A program made the position numbers and the translations under genes. Below the pieces are notes generated by a model that saw only the letters and a list, made by a program, of their open reading frames with translations, made no database searches and had not been told where the DNA came from. Shown here piece by piece: positions 1 through 36,057 of a stretch of DNA of 64,000 bases. The DNA comes from Elysia crispata (lineage: Eukaryota; Mollusca; Gastropoda; Plakobranchidae), in contig JAWDGP010004710.1 in the NCBI GenBank assembly GCA_033675545.1, forward strand, positions 67,001-131,000. Reading direction: 5' to 3'. The first letter of the stretch is position 1; every line of letters starts with the position of its first letter.

Positions 1-101
1 CGGATTCAATTTGGTCTTGCTTTTGATACGCATGATTTTCTACTATAGTAGGCATACATACGAAATAATGAGTTGATTTTTTTTATTATTTTTCTTTCCA
101 G

Positions 102-7008
<6,907 letters not shown>

Positions 7009-8933
7009 AACGAACAAAAATTGTCAGCCCTCATTTTCAAGTCATCTTACTGTAATTATCTCTGTTAATTAATTGCTATGGTCTTCCACAGTTTGTCTTC
7101 CAGGCATTGGTATTTTAAACAGTTTGCAAGCAAACAGCAATTTGAAAAAAGCCAAAAAAAAATTTTTCTGGTTTGTTTTTGTTTTTTTTTTTGTTTTTTT
7201 GTTTTTGTTTTTCCAATTCTTTTGAAAGTCTTCCTCTTATTTTGCTAATAATTCAGTGGATACTCTCTTTTTTTTTTTGCTTACTTTCTTTTCTGCAATT
7301 ATGCACGGAATCTTGTTTTTTAATCCTCGTTTCTGTATCTTGTATTGTGATAATCTTTTATATAACCTTGTTTTTATCTGTTGTAGGGGTATCGAAGGCG
7401 AATCCATTCTATTTCAATCTGCTGGCTACAAACCAAGCCCAATTATTATGCCCCAGCTTTTTTAGCTCAGTGATTTTTACCACACATTCTCAAACTTGCT
7501 GCCCTTTTTTCATTTGCAAATATTTTCTATCGTTTAGATCGTATAATGTCATAACAGTAATGAACCCGTTTTAAATACGATGCAGTTAATTTACTAGAGG
7601 TATGGATAGTCAAATCTATATCTGTGAATCCAAAGATACTATGACCGCTAATGAAATGTAAAGTACAGCGCAAGCAGTAACAAATCTACTCCTCGCTCAA
7701 AACCTATAGATAGAACGAAAGAGCATAAAAAGGGAGATAGAAATGATATAAAAATAATTATCGAAACTCGCACTTTCAGTTTCATAGTTAATACATCACC
7801 TGGCCTGGCCGAGAATAATCGAATCAAGAACGCCGTTATTTTAACACCTAAAAACAGCAGTTCAGATTACCTGACTTTGGTTGGATTCGAAAAGTTTTGC
7901 TTACAAGGTCGAACTCTAAATTATTTTTTTAAAGCAGATGTAGTTCAGTTGAATGTATTTTTATTCTATGATTTCTATATAATAACAGCCTCCAAGAAAG
8001 TTCCAACTTGTATCGTTCATTTTAACATTTTTCTCAGTATGCCCCTGAAATTCAGGAATAGGAGCACATTAAATGGCAACGCTCACTTAATTGTTCTTAG
8101 TGTTCTTGTTTGGTGAACATAAAGATGGGGACTTAGATTTTCAGTTACGAATTAAGACGATTTTCAACATATTCGTATTTATTTCTCCAGATGTATAAGG
8201 CTTTTTTTTTTTTCTTTTTGGTTGTTGTTTTTTTGCAGTTCTGATGTTTTAAAGAGATATTGATTTCATGTATGATTCCTTAAATGATTTTAAGCCTTCC
8301 TGGTGATTATATGGAAGAAGAGACAATACTCATAGAAATGCCTTTAAACCCTGTGATAAGAGTGATTATTAACTACCAGGTTTGCCTCTTATGGTAGGTC
8401 AAGTCAGATTCCTAGTAAGGGTATGTGCGATTTGTGTGGGTGTGTGTTGGGGAAGGGGAGAGACGAGTAACTGTTGTAGACAGGTCCTCTTGATCTGTTT
8501 CTGAACAAGAATTGACAGAAGGCGATTGCAAATAAGGAAATAACAAACATGATACATAGTAGAACGCTTTTAGCATGAAAAAAAATTTAATTTTTTTTTT
8601 CTTTGTTTCCTTTTTAAAAAAGCAAACCCAAATTCAAAGCTTGTTGGTCCGATTTATTAACTGAAAAATAGCATAACCATTTCGCTGAAATAATTTTTAA
8701 AAGTAGTCTCAATCATTTGGATGGTATTTAATAATAATGTGTTTTGCTTTCTACCGCACACGTTTTTATTTCTATTATGTGTTCAGTTTTGTAAGAAAAT
8801 GTATGTAGCCTAGATCAAGATTATTATATTTGTCCAGTATAAAATTCCTATCCTAATGCAATATTTTATAATGCAAATAATGATAAAGAGTGCCGTGCCT
8901 CCATATAATTCTTGCCTACGTTAAATAAATTTT

Positions 8934-8939
8934 TATCAA
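8934..8939 (+). terminator. Candidate SH3BP5 polyadenylation signal
   Basis: Canonical AATAAA about 1.9 kb after the SH3BP5 stop, on the sense strand, followed by T-rich sequence. It is the first canonical hexamer I noticed downstream of the stop. Assignment by position only. Confidence 0.4.
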
Positions 8940-9270
8940 CCTCTGGCAATCAATGACTTATGTACTGTTATATTGCTTTAAGTGCTGTACCATGTGATTG
9001 AGCATTTGTTTTTTTACATTCTCTTTAATTTATTGCTTTCTTTGTGTGCTATAAAATATTTTACTGCTTTCTGTGTTACGCAAGGTAGTCCGTTATGTTC
9101 AGTCAGTAAGGTTAGATAATGGAAAACCTATTTTTGCCTACATAACTGTTATAAAGAACTTGACCCTTTTTTCTGATTCGAACCTTCCTAACTGAACCAT
9201 AAGAAAGAGGAAAAAGCTACTGCAAATGAACTTTGCCCTTTAGCTGACTCTTCTGTTTTCTTTTGTCTGT

Positions 9271-9385
<115 letters not shown>

Positions 9386-11329
9386 CCTTTCTCATTCTCT
9401 GTCTTTCTCTTTCCTCCAACTTGCTCTCGTTTTCGGTTTCTCGTATTATTCATTTCTCTCTTACTCTATCTTTATCTCTTATCTCCATAACTCCAGAATA
9501 GATCACTTATGGTAGACCAGGGTTGTATAAAAAAAAAAATCAAAATCATAATCATAGAATGCCATCATGATGTGCTTCCATTTTACAATTTACGAAAAAC
9601 GAGGTGATCATTTTACAATTGCCATTTCACTAGTCTTTGACATTTAGTTTTATACATTAACTTCTCTTGTTGCTTTTTTGCATTGCGATTACCTGCACAG
9701 CTGTAGTAAAATTCAAATGATCATCCTCTGTTCACTGCTGCGTAAAGGTAAGGAAATTCCTTTCATCAAAGATTCCAGAAATGTATTTTCCGACATAGCT
9801 GGTCCATATATACCCCTCAGGCGATGAAGTTGATTTTCTAGACAAGCCAATCACTACCGATCGAATAATTCCTCGCTAGGCTTCTGGGTACATAGGGGAA
9901 CCCTCCTGTGAGGTCGGGAGGAGTGGAACCTAAAGCTAAAAATCTTATGGGTGGATATGTTTATTAACCATTGGAGTGATCTCTACTAACCTTCATAAAC
10001 GAGCAAAATACGTGAAGTCTTGAATGCAAAGACAATATTGAGGTACCGAGAGTCGAACATGTAGCGGGAAATCCGTAAATAAACCAAGAATAGTTAGCAA
10101 ATTTTGTGTATTCCAAATCTCTCTGGCCATTCTTTCAAACTCTAACTATGATTTCCGAGAGGTAGAGTACGTTAAGGCAGTTTGAGCGAGAATACATAGT
10201 CTTCTAATAAGGTTTTAAGAGGATCTTTAAATAGGTTTGGAAAATACAGAGGTTGCTGATTTGACCGTATTGTTAACTTCTTGAAATGAATGGACCACAA
10301 AGTTAGAGAAAAACATTTTTTTTTTTCGGAAATATATCATAGAAATTGTGACACGCTTTTCCATCTAGGAGAAAATGTAGTTCGAAATGAGCGGATGAGG
10401 GGGTTGTAACTATCTGGGTCCAAAATCGGCCATGAGAATTTCCTAGAAAGTTACGATAAAGTTTTTTGCAAGGAATTCCAACTATGAAATTGTATACTTA
10501 AATACTTTAAAACAGATACTTGTTTAATGCAAAATAGGAGAGTGTGCGAGTTTTGTTTCCCGATCAATAAAGATAAAAATCCACGTCTATGATTCTATTG
10601 TATGCCTCAGTCGTGAGGTTTCGCGAAGGTTGGTTGACGAATATTTCTCGCGAAAGGAATAACCTATACTTGTGGGGATCTATCAAACTATCCACAGCAC
10701 AAGTGGTCCATCACGTGACCGAAGCAAATTTTGGCTGTCGTCACGAGGCTCCCCCAAAAACAGTGACGTAAACATGAAAGTATAGATACTTGCAAATTTT
10801 ACTCCATGGCGGATTGCTGGGTGGGAAGTTTTCAGGGAGTGACACATATAATTCTGAGGGTTTTTTTTTTTTAATTTTGTTCTCGTTGTTGGGTTGTTGG
10901 TTTTTGTTTTTTTTTTACTTGTTTTCTTTTTAAAAGGGGGTGATCTTCAGAAAGTTTAATTGATTTTTACCCAGCATCAGTTAAGTATTATAACACAAAA
11001 CAAATGAAAACATGTTTGTGGGTTATTTTGTGATTTTGATAATACTATTTATGTTTCTTCATTGAGCACTTGCCTTTATTTCCCTGTTAAATCTACCAGT
11101 CAGAACTTATATAAATCTCATTAGTGTTGAACCACAAGAATTAGAGAATTAGCCCTTAACATTGTTATTTTGTAGATATTTTCATGGCGCAATCAGTCTT
11201 CAGGCATATCATTGCGTGTAAAGTGTGGAGTGTAAGTGGTATGATCAGAATATTTATCATTATAACGACATAAATTAAGTAAAGTGTGCATTTGTCAAAA
11301 AAAGAAAAGATTTTTTTCTATCTCCAGCT

Positions 11330-11440
11330 CCAAGAAGAGTTTTCTTTTGCTGTTTTAACAAAGCTGGCAATAAAGACACTTTGATGCCTCGGTTTTCATT
11401 TGTTCTGTATCCAGTTTCCCTAGAATTAGAACAAGCGTCA
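11330..11440 (-). pseudogene. Opposite-strand partner of the 11.5-kb relic
   Basis: On the minus strand this segment reads KLDTEQMKTEAS, matching LVDIEQMKTEAS in the plus-strand relic at 11597-11630. Over the shared 30 bases 26 are identical, and most differences fall at third codon positions and are silent. An acceptor-like TTCTAATTCTAG precedes it at about 11431. Outside this core the similarity fades quickly. It looks like a second, older fragment of the same unknown gene family, inverted. Confidence 0.4.
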
Positions 11441-11455
11441 ATTTCCATCCCCTAA

Positions 11456-11754
11456 ATACATTATCTATATGCCCTGTTAATTTTAGAACCAACAGTCAAG
11501 CAAAATGGGGCAAGTTATCTTACATTTGTTCTATGTCCAACGTATGAGTATAAGGCGAATGAAAGTTTAAAAGACATTTTGTCAAAATTACGTCTTGTGG
11601 ACATAGAACAAATGAAAACTGAGGCGTCGAGTCTTATTAAAGAAACAAAGCCGAAGGAATTTAAGGTGAAAATAAAAAAAAAAATGTTCGTGCTGAGATA
11701 GCGGTTGAAATGGAAGTTGGGTGTTTTCTGAAAGGCTCGACAGCTAAAATTTCA
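11456..11754 (+). pseudogene. Coding-like relic exon of unknown family
   Basis: After a stop at 11453-11455, about 81 codons stay open to a TAG at 11699-11701, unusual in DNA this AT-rich. A good acceptor (TTAATTTTAG) ends at 11486. The reading includes NGASYLTFVLCPTYEYK, DILSKLRLVDIEQMKTEAS and SSLIKETKPKEF. After the A-run at 11672-11684 the coding-like character continues in another frame (RAEIAVEMEVGCFLKG) to a TTTCAG-GTACC donor-like site at 11754. I do not recognise the family. A second copy of its core lies 170 bases away in opposite orientation. Either a decayed exon of a multigene family or a live exon with a frame change; the first is more likely because no other exon was found nearby. 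Confidence 0.5.
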
Positions 11755-12104
11755 GGTACCTATCTACATTCATGAGAATATTAAATAATATACTTCTGAT
11801 TCACGTGTATTTGTGTCAATTATGTGAGCATCAAGACAACCTTTGCTCCATCGTTTTGGTGAATCATAATCGTAAGTGCAATGTACTTGTCTACATGTCT
11901 TATCATTGTCCTTATGACCTACAAATGTAAAACCGAAAGGATAAAGTAAACATTATTATAAAAGTACGTGTAAGATACGGAGAAAGTAGGTGAACAGGAG
12001 AAGAAAACAATGGAGATTTTACGTGCCTATCCGAGGTTTATCTATATTTGAGTTATTGTGCGATGAGTCAGGTAAGTAAAAGGGAGGTGAAGATGGATAG
12101 AAAA

Positions 12105-12111
<7 letters not shown>

Positions 12112-12182
<71 letters not shown>

Positions 12183-12232
12183 GACAGAGAGGAGGGGGGG
12201 GGCGGGAGGAGGAAGAGGAGAAGGAGGAAACC
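12112..12232. repeat. (GA)n-(GACA)n compound microsatellite
   Basis: About 17 GA units (12112-12146) pass directly into about 9 GACA units (to 12184), followed by a purine-only G-rich tail to about 12232. Spacer DNA; no gene. Confidence 0.95.
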
Positions 12233-12570
12233 GATGCATTCTTTAAGTCAATACAAAAATGTGAGGTAAAGAAAAAAAAAATAAAGAGAGCTTGAGGACA
12301 GAGGGGTGCAGCCGTAAAAGGGGATTAATATAGGGTCACGTGTATTGTTCTGTATGTTTGTCTAATTTAAAGATGAATATTAATCCGTCCCACATACATC
12401 ATGTGCACCATTTTACTTCAAAACACTGTTTGTTTGTTTTTTACTCTCAGGTTTCCCTTTCGTTTTGCTTTTAATACACAGAATATAAAGTGCACTGAAC
12501 GAGAGAAGTTTATTTGCTTATTCGTTTATATTGATGGCTAATGAGAAGGAGCATAGATGTAGTTGAAACC

Positions 12571-12603
12571 TCCCCCCCCCCCCCCCTTTTTTTTTTTTTT
12601 TTT
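12571..12603. repeat. Poly(C)-poly(T) junction
   Basis: A run of about 15 C followed immediately by about 17 T. One of several homopolymer-pair junctions in the window. Confidence 0.95.
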
Positions 12604-12734
12604 CTTCAAGCTACCCAAGGTCACGCCTCTCTCCCCTCAGTCCCACTTTCATCACTTATTATGAGCTTTCTCTGCCCTTTCTAGTTTGTCTTTCCTCCTA
12701 ACCCCTCTTTCTCTTTCTTCTACTTCTTCATCTC

Positions 12735-12868
12735 TTTCTTCTTCTTCTTCTTCTTCTTCTTCTTCTTCTTCTTCTTCTTCTTCTTCTTCTTCTTCTTCTT
12801 CTTCTTCTCCTTCTTCTTCTTCTTCTCCTTCTTCTTCTCCTTCTTCTTCTTTTTCCTCTTATTCTTTT
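12735..12868. repeat. (TTC)n microsatellite
   Basis: About 40 TTC/CTT units with scattered TCC variants after 12806, within a pyrimidine-rich stretch from 12680 to 12885. The poly-Ser and poly-Lys frames across it are repeat artefacts. Confidence 0.96.
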
Positions 12869-13684
12869 TCTTTTTCATCTTTTTTTGCACTGGAAATTCG
12901 ATTATCAATATCTTTATATGAATTTATGTACAGGTAGCAGGATAGACTTTAGATTTTGCGTCCTTTTAACTTCAACTATATAATTATACTGTTAACAGCC
13001 TTCTTCGATTGACAGTATATCGAATGCTGTCCAAAAAACCTCATTAATATACTTGACTGCTGCAATGTAGCTTTTTTCACCTGTGATTCTGTAAAACATT
13101 TAAATATTGACACGTGGCCATTATGTATTAAATATTTCAAAGTGGTGGTCTTTGTTAAGCCTTGCCATACTTTTAGTTCAGTCTGAAAATGTTATTTAAT
13201 CTACTTCTTTAGAAGACCATCTTTTTAAGGTGGCAACTAATAAGCTTAGCCCGTGATTTGCAGCTGCCTCTATCTACCCCCAGAGGTAATGACAGAAGCC
13301 AGTGCTCTTATTATGTAATAATTACTCGAATTATAAGACCCGTGTCAAGTTAAGGATAGGGCTACTAAAATGTGGTCAGACGCTACTGCCTTGAAGTCTA
13401 GGCATGAAAATGATAACCATGCGTTTGAATTGTCAGAATGATTAACCGACCTTTTTTTGCTGGCTCCCGTCAAAATATTTACCTGCATTTAATTTCAGCT
13501 GTAAACATCCACCACTGAGCAAGTTTCATTGTGAGCCAGGCAATGCTGACGTATGTTAAATATTCTGTTGAACATTCCATATTTACACAATACACCGAGA
13601 AAATAAGTGGGTTTTTTTCTTGGTTTTTTTTTTTTTTTAATCCCCTCGGATTTCATTCATATCGTACCCCACTAAATCTTTCTG

Positions 13685-13982
13685 TGTGTGGCGTCATAGT
13701 TTTATGGTAGACAGCTCTTGGGTCAGGGGGTCTCTAATTCGAATTTTGATTCAACCAGGAGCGATTTTGAATCGTAGGAAAAGTTTCTTTACACAAAATC
13801 TCCTCACATCGCTCACAAGTATCCTGCCAATGTGCCATGGTCAGTCAAGATCTCATTGGTATGCTACAATGGCGCTCTGTGTCTAATACTAAGAAATAAC
13901 TCCTCATCTGTGTGCTTAGAAAGGTACGTTTGTAAAGAGTGTTGAGCTACTTGAGAAAAAAGTGCTATAAAAAGAAAAAACA
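13685..13982 (+). mobile_element. tRNA-derived SINE with LINE-type 3' tail
   Basis: The head (13685-13756) resembles a decayed tRNA: TTTATGGTAG then AGCTCTTGGGTCAGGGGGTC and a B-box-like AATTCGAATTTT. A body of about 150 bases follows, ending in TTTGTAAAGAGTGTTGAGC and GTGCTATAAAAAG with an A-rich tail. The tail resembles the 3' end of the LINE at 28725-29236 (TTGTAAAGCGCATAGAGC, GCGCTATATAAA), as expected if the SINE uses a partner LINE for mobilisation. Promoter boxes are degenerate, so the copy is probably inactive. Confidence 0.65.
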
Positions 13983-14119
13983 TCATTTTTTTCCCTTCTC
14001 CAGTTCATTAAAACATTGGATTTCGGTCACCCTTTCACTGTGAGATTTACCTGAATAAGATAAGCAGCAAGCAAGGAAGACAAATTGAAACAGTAGAAAA
14101 AAAAAATCAGATGTGTTGT

Positions 14120-17100
14120 TTTTTTTTTATTTTTCATTATTTTAAGAGTCACTTTATTTGGCCAATACTGGCAATAGGGCAGAATACATGTACATTAACA
14201 ACAACGTGGTCTGCATTTAGTTTCAGTAATTAATTTATAAGACATGTCATACTGGCATACAGGCACAAATTTGATTCATTTGAAAGTAAGGTTTTGCGAT
14301 TGCAAATGACTCACGCTTTGAATTCCTTTCTTGAAAAGAAAACATCTCTAACGACCTTTCTGTCACCACAACTGATTTCAAAAGATTTAATCTTTTTATT
14401 TAAATGTAAATCATTCCAAGTCTTCAGACATTTTTCTCAGCTTCAAAGTTGTTGGATTTCCAATAATTTCTGAAATTTTTTAAGTCTGAAAGATATTCAG
14501 ACTATAACTGAACTGAAAATGTGGGCAGAGGAGCATTATCCCCGGTATTCTCTTAAAAATTGTTCAAATTTCGAAAAAAAAAAATAGACATTTTGTAATC
14601 AGAATCTCTAAATTTACCAATGATTCCTTTTTTCAACAAATGTTTAACACTAAGGCAAAAAAAAATGTCTTTTCTTGCCAATTTTCATCCAAGAGTAGTT
14701 CTTACATAATAGACTAGTAATCAAACCACATTATGAACAAAATCATTAATAGGCCTGTTATTTCTCTATTACACTCTATACAGTTGCAACACATAAAACT
14801 AGCTATGTCAAGCAAACCCTCTCACTTCTCTGTCTCAAAAAAAAACAAAGTAGCTTCCCACCCTATCTCATGCCTGGCACTCTACTCCTAGTCATACTGC
14901 TGCATAAACTTTAAAGAAGCCACAATCAAAATCTACTGGTCCCATCTTATTCACATTAAGCACAAGTCACTAAGGAAGACAGGCTTACTTTTTGAAGAAC
15001 AAATAGGCCAGATGAGGGTGCTGAGAACTAAATCTGTCTAAGTCTGTTCAACCTTTAGCTCAGTCAGTCAATAAGATGGTGTAGCATCCCAAACATTACA
15101 TGTTTACAAATAATTTCTAAACACTGGAGAAACTTAGACAACATAAAAATTAACAAAACAACATTTTCAAAACAGATTTCTCCTATGCATCTATTTTCCA
15201 CAATGCGTTTAAGGAATCTATAAAAACACATTATCATGAACTTCTTAGCTCGAGTGTGATTCATTTGCTAAGTCACAAAACAAGTAATATCAAATACAAG
15301 AACAGTGTTGGCCATAACTTCATATTAATGCTTTTTCACATCAAACTCAGAAATTTTCACTGTGAAGAGAAAGGCATGTAAATATTGTATTATTTTTTGT
15401 ACATTCATCAATTTTAATCATTCAAAAGCATTTACAAACACATTAAGTAAAAAGATTTCTTGTCTTAAGGGCTTTCCAAAGTGAAAAAAAAATGTATCTC
15501 CCTTTTCCCATTATATGAATAAAATTTTGAAGAGAAAAGCGGTGACCCTTGTGCATTGTGCTTTAGATATGTATACAAGATCTATAACTAAAAGAAAAAT
15601 TGATGAACAGTTCATGATAAACTAAATGTCATTAATTATAATCAAAATTTCAAGTAAATGGAGTACCAAGTTTTTTAGCTTGGATTCTTTGTTTTAAACA
15701 TTTAGTAATCAAATATGACAACTCTTTTCATCCATCCCTACTATGTTTTACACTATAATAAACAGTAAATGAGTATACTCTCCATATACGTGTAAGTACA
15801 ATTTACATTTGAAATTATCAACTTATCTTTCAATATGCAAACTTTACATCAACATATTGCACAGTATGTACAGCACAGTCTCCTTGTATTTTATCTCTCC
15901 ATAACCAGAAAAACATTGTGTGCAACAAAAGTGTAGAAATAACCAATACTTTTTCTGATAAAATGTTAGGCAGTTAGAGGAAACTAGGCACAAGTTTGAA
16001 TTTCCTCTCATTGTGTCTTTGGCACCGGGCAGAGGTGAATTTTCTGTCCTCTTTAGATAGTGAACACTTGTGATAAAAGTACATTTGTATTCAAGGATTT
16101 TTTCAATGAAAATGTTTTAAAAAGCCACCATATAATTTAGTAATTTCTGTAATGGACCTGGCTCAAAAGGAGCCTTCTCCACTTGTCCTTGAAGTGCTCT
16201 GATTCTGAACGATTCACAAATAATTTCCCATGTAATTATAATCATAAAATAATCAATCAAGGCAATAACTATTGTAAGAACAAATATTGAAAATGTGTTG
16301 AGTTCCACACAAGAATTGCTTTTAGGCGCAGTCCAATTAGTAATTTTTCTGACAAAATTTTAAACCTTTTTTTTTTCCAAAGCTCAAGATCTCTAGATCT
16401 CTTCACTTCAAATAAGTTTTGCTCATTAAGACCCAAACCTGAGATTTTTCAAACTCTCCTCTATGCTTTCAAATCTAAGTACTTAAATAATGTTTTGCCT
16501 TCTAAAGTGACACAAGTTTATTCCTCTATTAATTGCAGGTGCTGGAGTTTGCTCCCTCTAACAATGCATTTTGGTATAAAAGTATGCCAAGGTTTCTATT
16601 TTTCAGGTATAGATATAGCACTGACTCTTTGTCCAAAACACAACCTAGCTCACTCATTATCAGAATAATATAAAACATTTTGCAAAGTTGTTCCCAGTAC
16701 CTTTTCTGTACTAACAATATTGTTCTAGCACATCTTAATGGAATTGCTTTAAGTGTGAGAAATTTGTGGAAGACCGTTAGATATACGTGGACTGTACTGT
16801 ACGTCCTTACAAGTTTGCATGTATATTACATAAAAAATACTAACCTTTAATCTGGTATACAGTTGAGAGCACCAAACTCAAAAACATTGAAAAAAAAAGA
16901 CTTAACAAAGAGCTTCAGAGAAATTAGTCGAGGGGCTCAACTCTTTGACACTTTGCAACCAAATGATAGCTTAAATGGTGATAAGAGGATATCACCTTGT
17001 AGAGACATCCTTAAAACAAAATGGAATTTGAATTGGGAGGGGAGTATCTCAAACACTAATGACTATTTAAAAGAAAAACCTATTTAGTCTTTTTAACTTA

Positions 17101-18064
17101 CCTTTGGAGATCAGGAAAGAGGCTGCCAAATTATGATCGAACTGCAGGATGTGAAATAGTGAAATCTATTGGCAGCCTTTAATCTAAATTACTAAATGTT
17201 ATTTGAATTGCTTTTTTCAGGATAAGTTTCCAATATGTATCTTAATCTGAATCATTAAGCTCAACTCAACTTGTTATATGAACGGATTTCCATCACCACC
17301 AGAAAAAGTTCATATATGAGACATTTCAATATGACTCTCTTAGTTTTTAACAAGTCAAGTCATATTGTACAAAATCAATCGTACCAAATATTGAGAAATA
17401 TTTATAACCTTACACTGCTTTAAGACTTGCCTAAAATTTTTAGTCCTTTATGAGTTCTAACTGAAAGAAAAAAAACATTTCTACTTTATAACATGACAAT
17501 GGATTCAATAAATATTACTTAACTTGAAAAGCAATCAGAAGAATACAGGTTAATGTATTACTTCAATACTGTTGTTTTTTACATTCAAAGAAGTAAAAAT
17601 GACAAATTTGAGATAAGGCAAGACGATCAAATCTTAACTTTTCACAACACAGCAAATGCAAATCAACTTTCACTTACAGTACTATGCATCTTCATTCATT
17701 ACAAGAAAATGCAAAGCAAAAAAAAGAAGAAAAAAAACATTATCTTGTAAAGATATAATTTAAGTAATTGAAACAGAAGTTTATAAAAAGAACTAGAACT
17801 TTTGAAGTGATTTTTTACTTCATTTTTTTAACAATCTAAGTATCATCGTGATGAACTATGGTCAGTTACTCAGTATAAGTTTACAGCTGTCCACTATATT
17901 AATTTTTTTTAAATATTTCTTTCCTTCAGTACCTTTATCTATCTAGCTAAAAAGCAAATATGCAAAAAATTTTGCTCACATATAAGTTTTTCAGCTTTAC
18001 AAGCTCTCATCACACCAAAGGCAGGCAATGAAAACAAGGTTCACAATTAAAACATTTTCTTTGT
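14120..18064 (-). other. Probable long 3' UTR of SLC30A5
   Basis: About 3.9 kb of unique AT-rich DNA directly after the ZnT5 stop codon on the minus strand. It contains no open frame with family motifs, no microsatellite and no transposon that I recognise, in contrast to the repeat-laden DNA left of 14.0 kb. A canonical AATAAA (minus strand) at 14153-14158 near the left border would be a natural end. This is inferred from layout and composition only. Confidence 0.5.
14153..14158 (-). terminator. Candidate SLC30A5 polyadenylation signal
   Basis: AATAAA on the minus strand in the context CCAAATAAAGTGAC, followed within 15-40 bases by A- and T-rich sequence. It lies where the unique DNA downstream of ZnT5 gives way to the SINE and microsatellite spacer. 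Confidence 0.45.
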
Positions 18065-34197
<16,133 letters not shown>

Positions 34198-34328
34198 TGA
34201 ATTCTCATCCCATAACTTAATTGGCAGTACTGGAAAAAGAGAGAGCCAGAATACTGGTCAAAATTAAATCCGATACACTAAGATTGGCTAAAAAAATGAT
34301 CTTTAAAATGAAGAGTTCTGTTATGACA

Positions 34329-34997
34329 CAGTGGAGATCTCAAACATCAAAGTTTGATTATTCAAATTATTCATGAACCGAATTTTGTGAGAGGTTAGGT
34401 TTTGTTTTTGTCTTTAGCTTTGTTTGAATTGGACTCAATTTCAAAGTTTTTCTAGTTCGATTATCTGAATTTGAAGTTGATACCACCTATTAGACATTAC
34501 AAAAGTACAACATGGATCTTTCGGTAAAATTGCTGATATCAGCCCACCTCACCCCGGGCTTCACAACTGAATGTTTCCAGAGGAAATCGAAACTTGTAGT
34601 TAAATAGGATTATCTTGAAAAGTGTTTATTTGCACAATTAAAACCTTCATATCTGTGTTCAGCATACTAAATTCATTAAGAAAAATACAATTTTAAAGCT
34701 TAGGATGGGTTGAGCTGATATCTGCAATAATACCAATCTTTCTAGCAAATACTAATCCCTGCCCAAGAAAGACTGATCAGTGCACTAATTAAGCTAGGTG
34801 GGAGCTGATGTCCTAAGAAATGAGCACCGGTAGTAACACTGATACTAGCATCAACGTGGGACAGGCAAAGTACTGTTCAAGTACAATTCAATGAGTCAAA
34901 GATACAGTTATGCCCCTCTTTGACATATAAATCCTCTTAATTCGAAGCACTAACCCATTCTCAATCCCATACAATTCGAATCATGAGGTTTCCACTG
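34329..34997. mobile_element. MITE-like element with CAGTGG ends (pogo/mariner type)
   Basis: Left end CAGTGGAGATCTCA (34329) and right end, reverse-complemented, CAGTGGAAACCTCATGATTC (34997). Subterminal motifs of the TTCGAA/ATTCGAAT kind (34460, 34940, 34977) are typical of pogo/Tigger-like DNA transposons. TA follows the right end; the left flank is not TA, so a target duplication is not clear. The 669-bp interior has no transposase frame. It lies just upstream of the first coding exon of ZnT5, so it could sit in a 5' UTR intron. Confidence 0.6.
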
Positions 34998-35882
34998 TAA
35001 GTATCTGTTGCCCATAAAATGGAATAAAGCATTTTAAAATAAAATATGTAGGCTACTTATCTAGACCTAGAGTCTAGATCTGGAGTTTGTATAAATTTAT
35101 TCCAGTTCTTGATAAATATACTTTATTTCCATATGGTTCATTTACCCGATATATGATACAGATTAACAAGTTTGTATGAAACAGAAACCTCGGCAAAAGA
35201 GTAACTGCAGTGTGAGAGAGAGGCCTCACTTGATGAGATACGGAAGATCTAACCACGTCAGTCTCAGCAGTAAGATGTATGCCAGGATGTTATTATAGCA
35301 GTTGAGGTAAAGAAAAATCAATGTTCTAGATTTAGACTTATTACATTCTGCTGATTCTTCATTTACTAGTTATGATTGCATAATGAATTGTGTATTTTTA
35401 ATTTTCATAGAGAAAACAATCGTAATATTTATTAAAGAGAGGGGCTAATTATGCATTTTGTGTCTATATGTACTAGGCATTATTCCACCATACATAATGA
35501 AACGAAATTTCGAGTTTTGATTTAACTGACAAGTTTAGATGAGTTGTTCATGCCTACATGGCAACAGGACATAGAAAAATATTATTCAGGGAGCTTACAA
35601 CGTTACTTATCTAAAAATTAAGATTGGTGGATAAGTAATTACTTTTTAACGAGAGTTCCATTTAAAAAAAAAGTGGTCAAGAATGAACAAGATTTTCTGT
35701 CCTCAATTCCTTGCCAATAGTAAAATGTTACAGCAACTGCTTTAAACATGTAAAACTCGGCGCAGAGGCAGTAGGCGCTAAAAGCCATTCGATCAATAGG
35801 AGTCAGGAGACCTGAGAGTGAGAAACGAGGCTTTGAAGTTTAATTCCTAGTTTCAGAAACGTGGCGCCTTTCATGTGATTCT

Positions 35883-36057
<175 letters not shown>

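Noticed and set aside
13685-13756. tRNA gene
   Set aside because: The A and B boxes are degenerate and the segment continues into a SINE body; not a functional tRNA.
16863-17087. 74-codon plus-strand frame in the ZnT5 3' flank
   Set aside because: Lys/Asn-rich composition typical of AT-rich DNA and antisense to the probable UTR.
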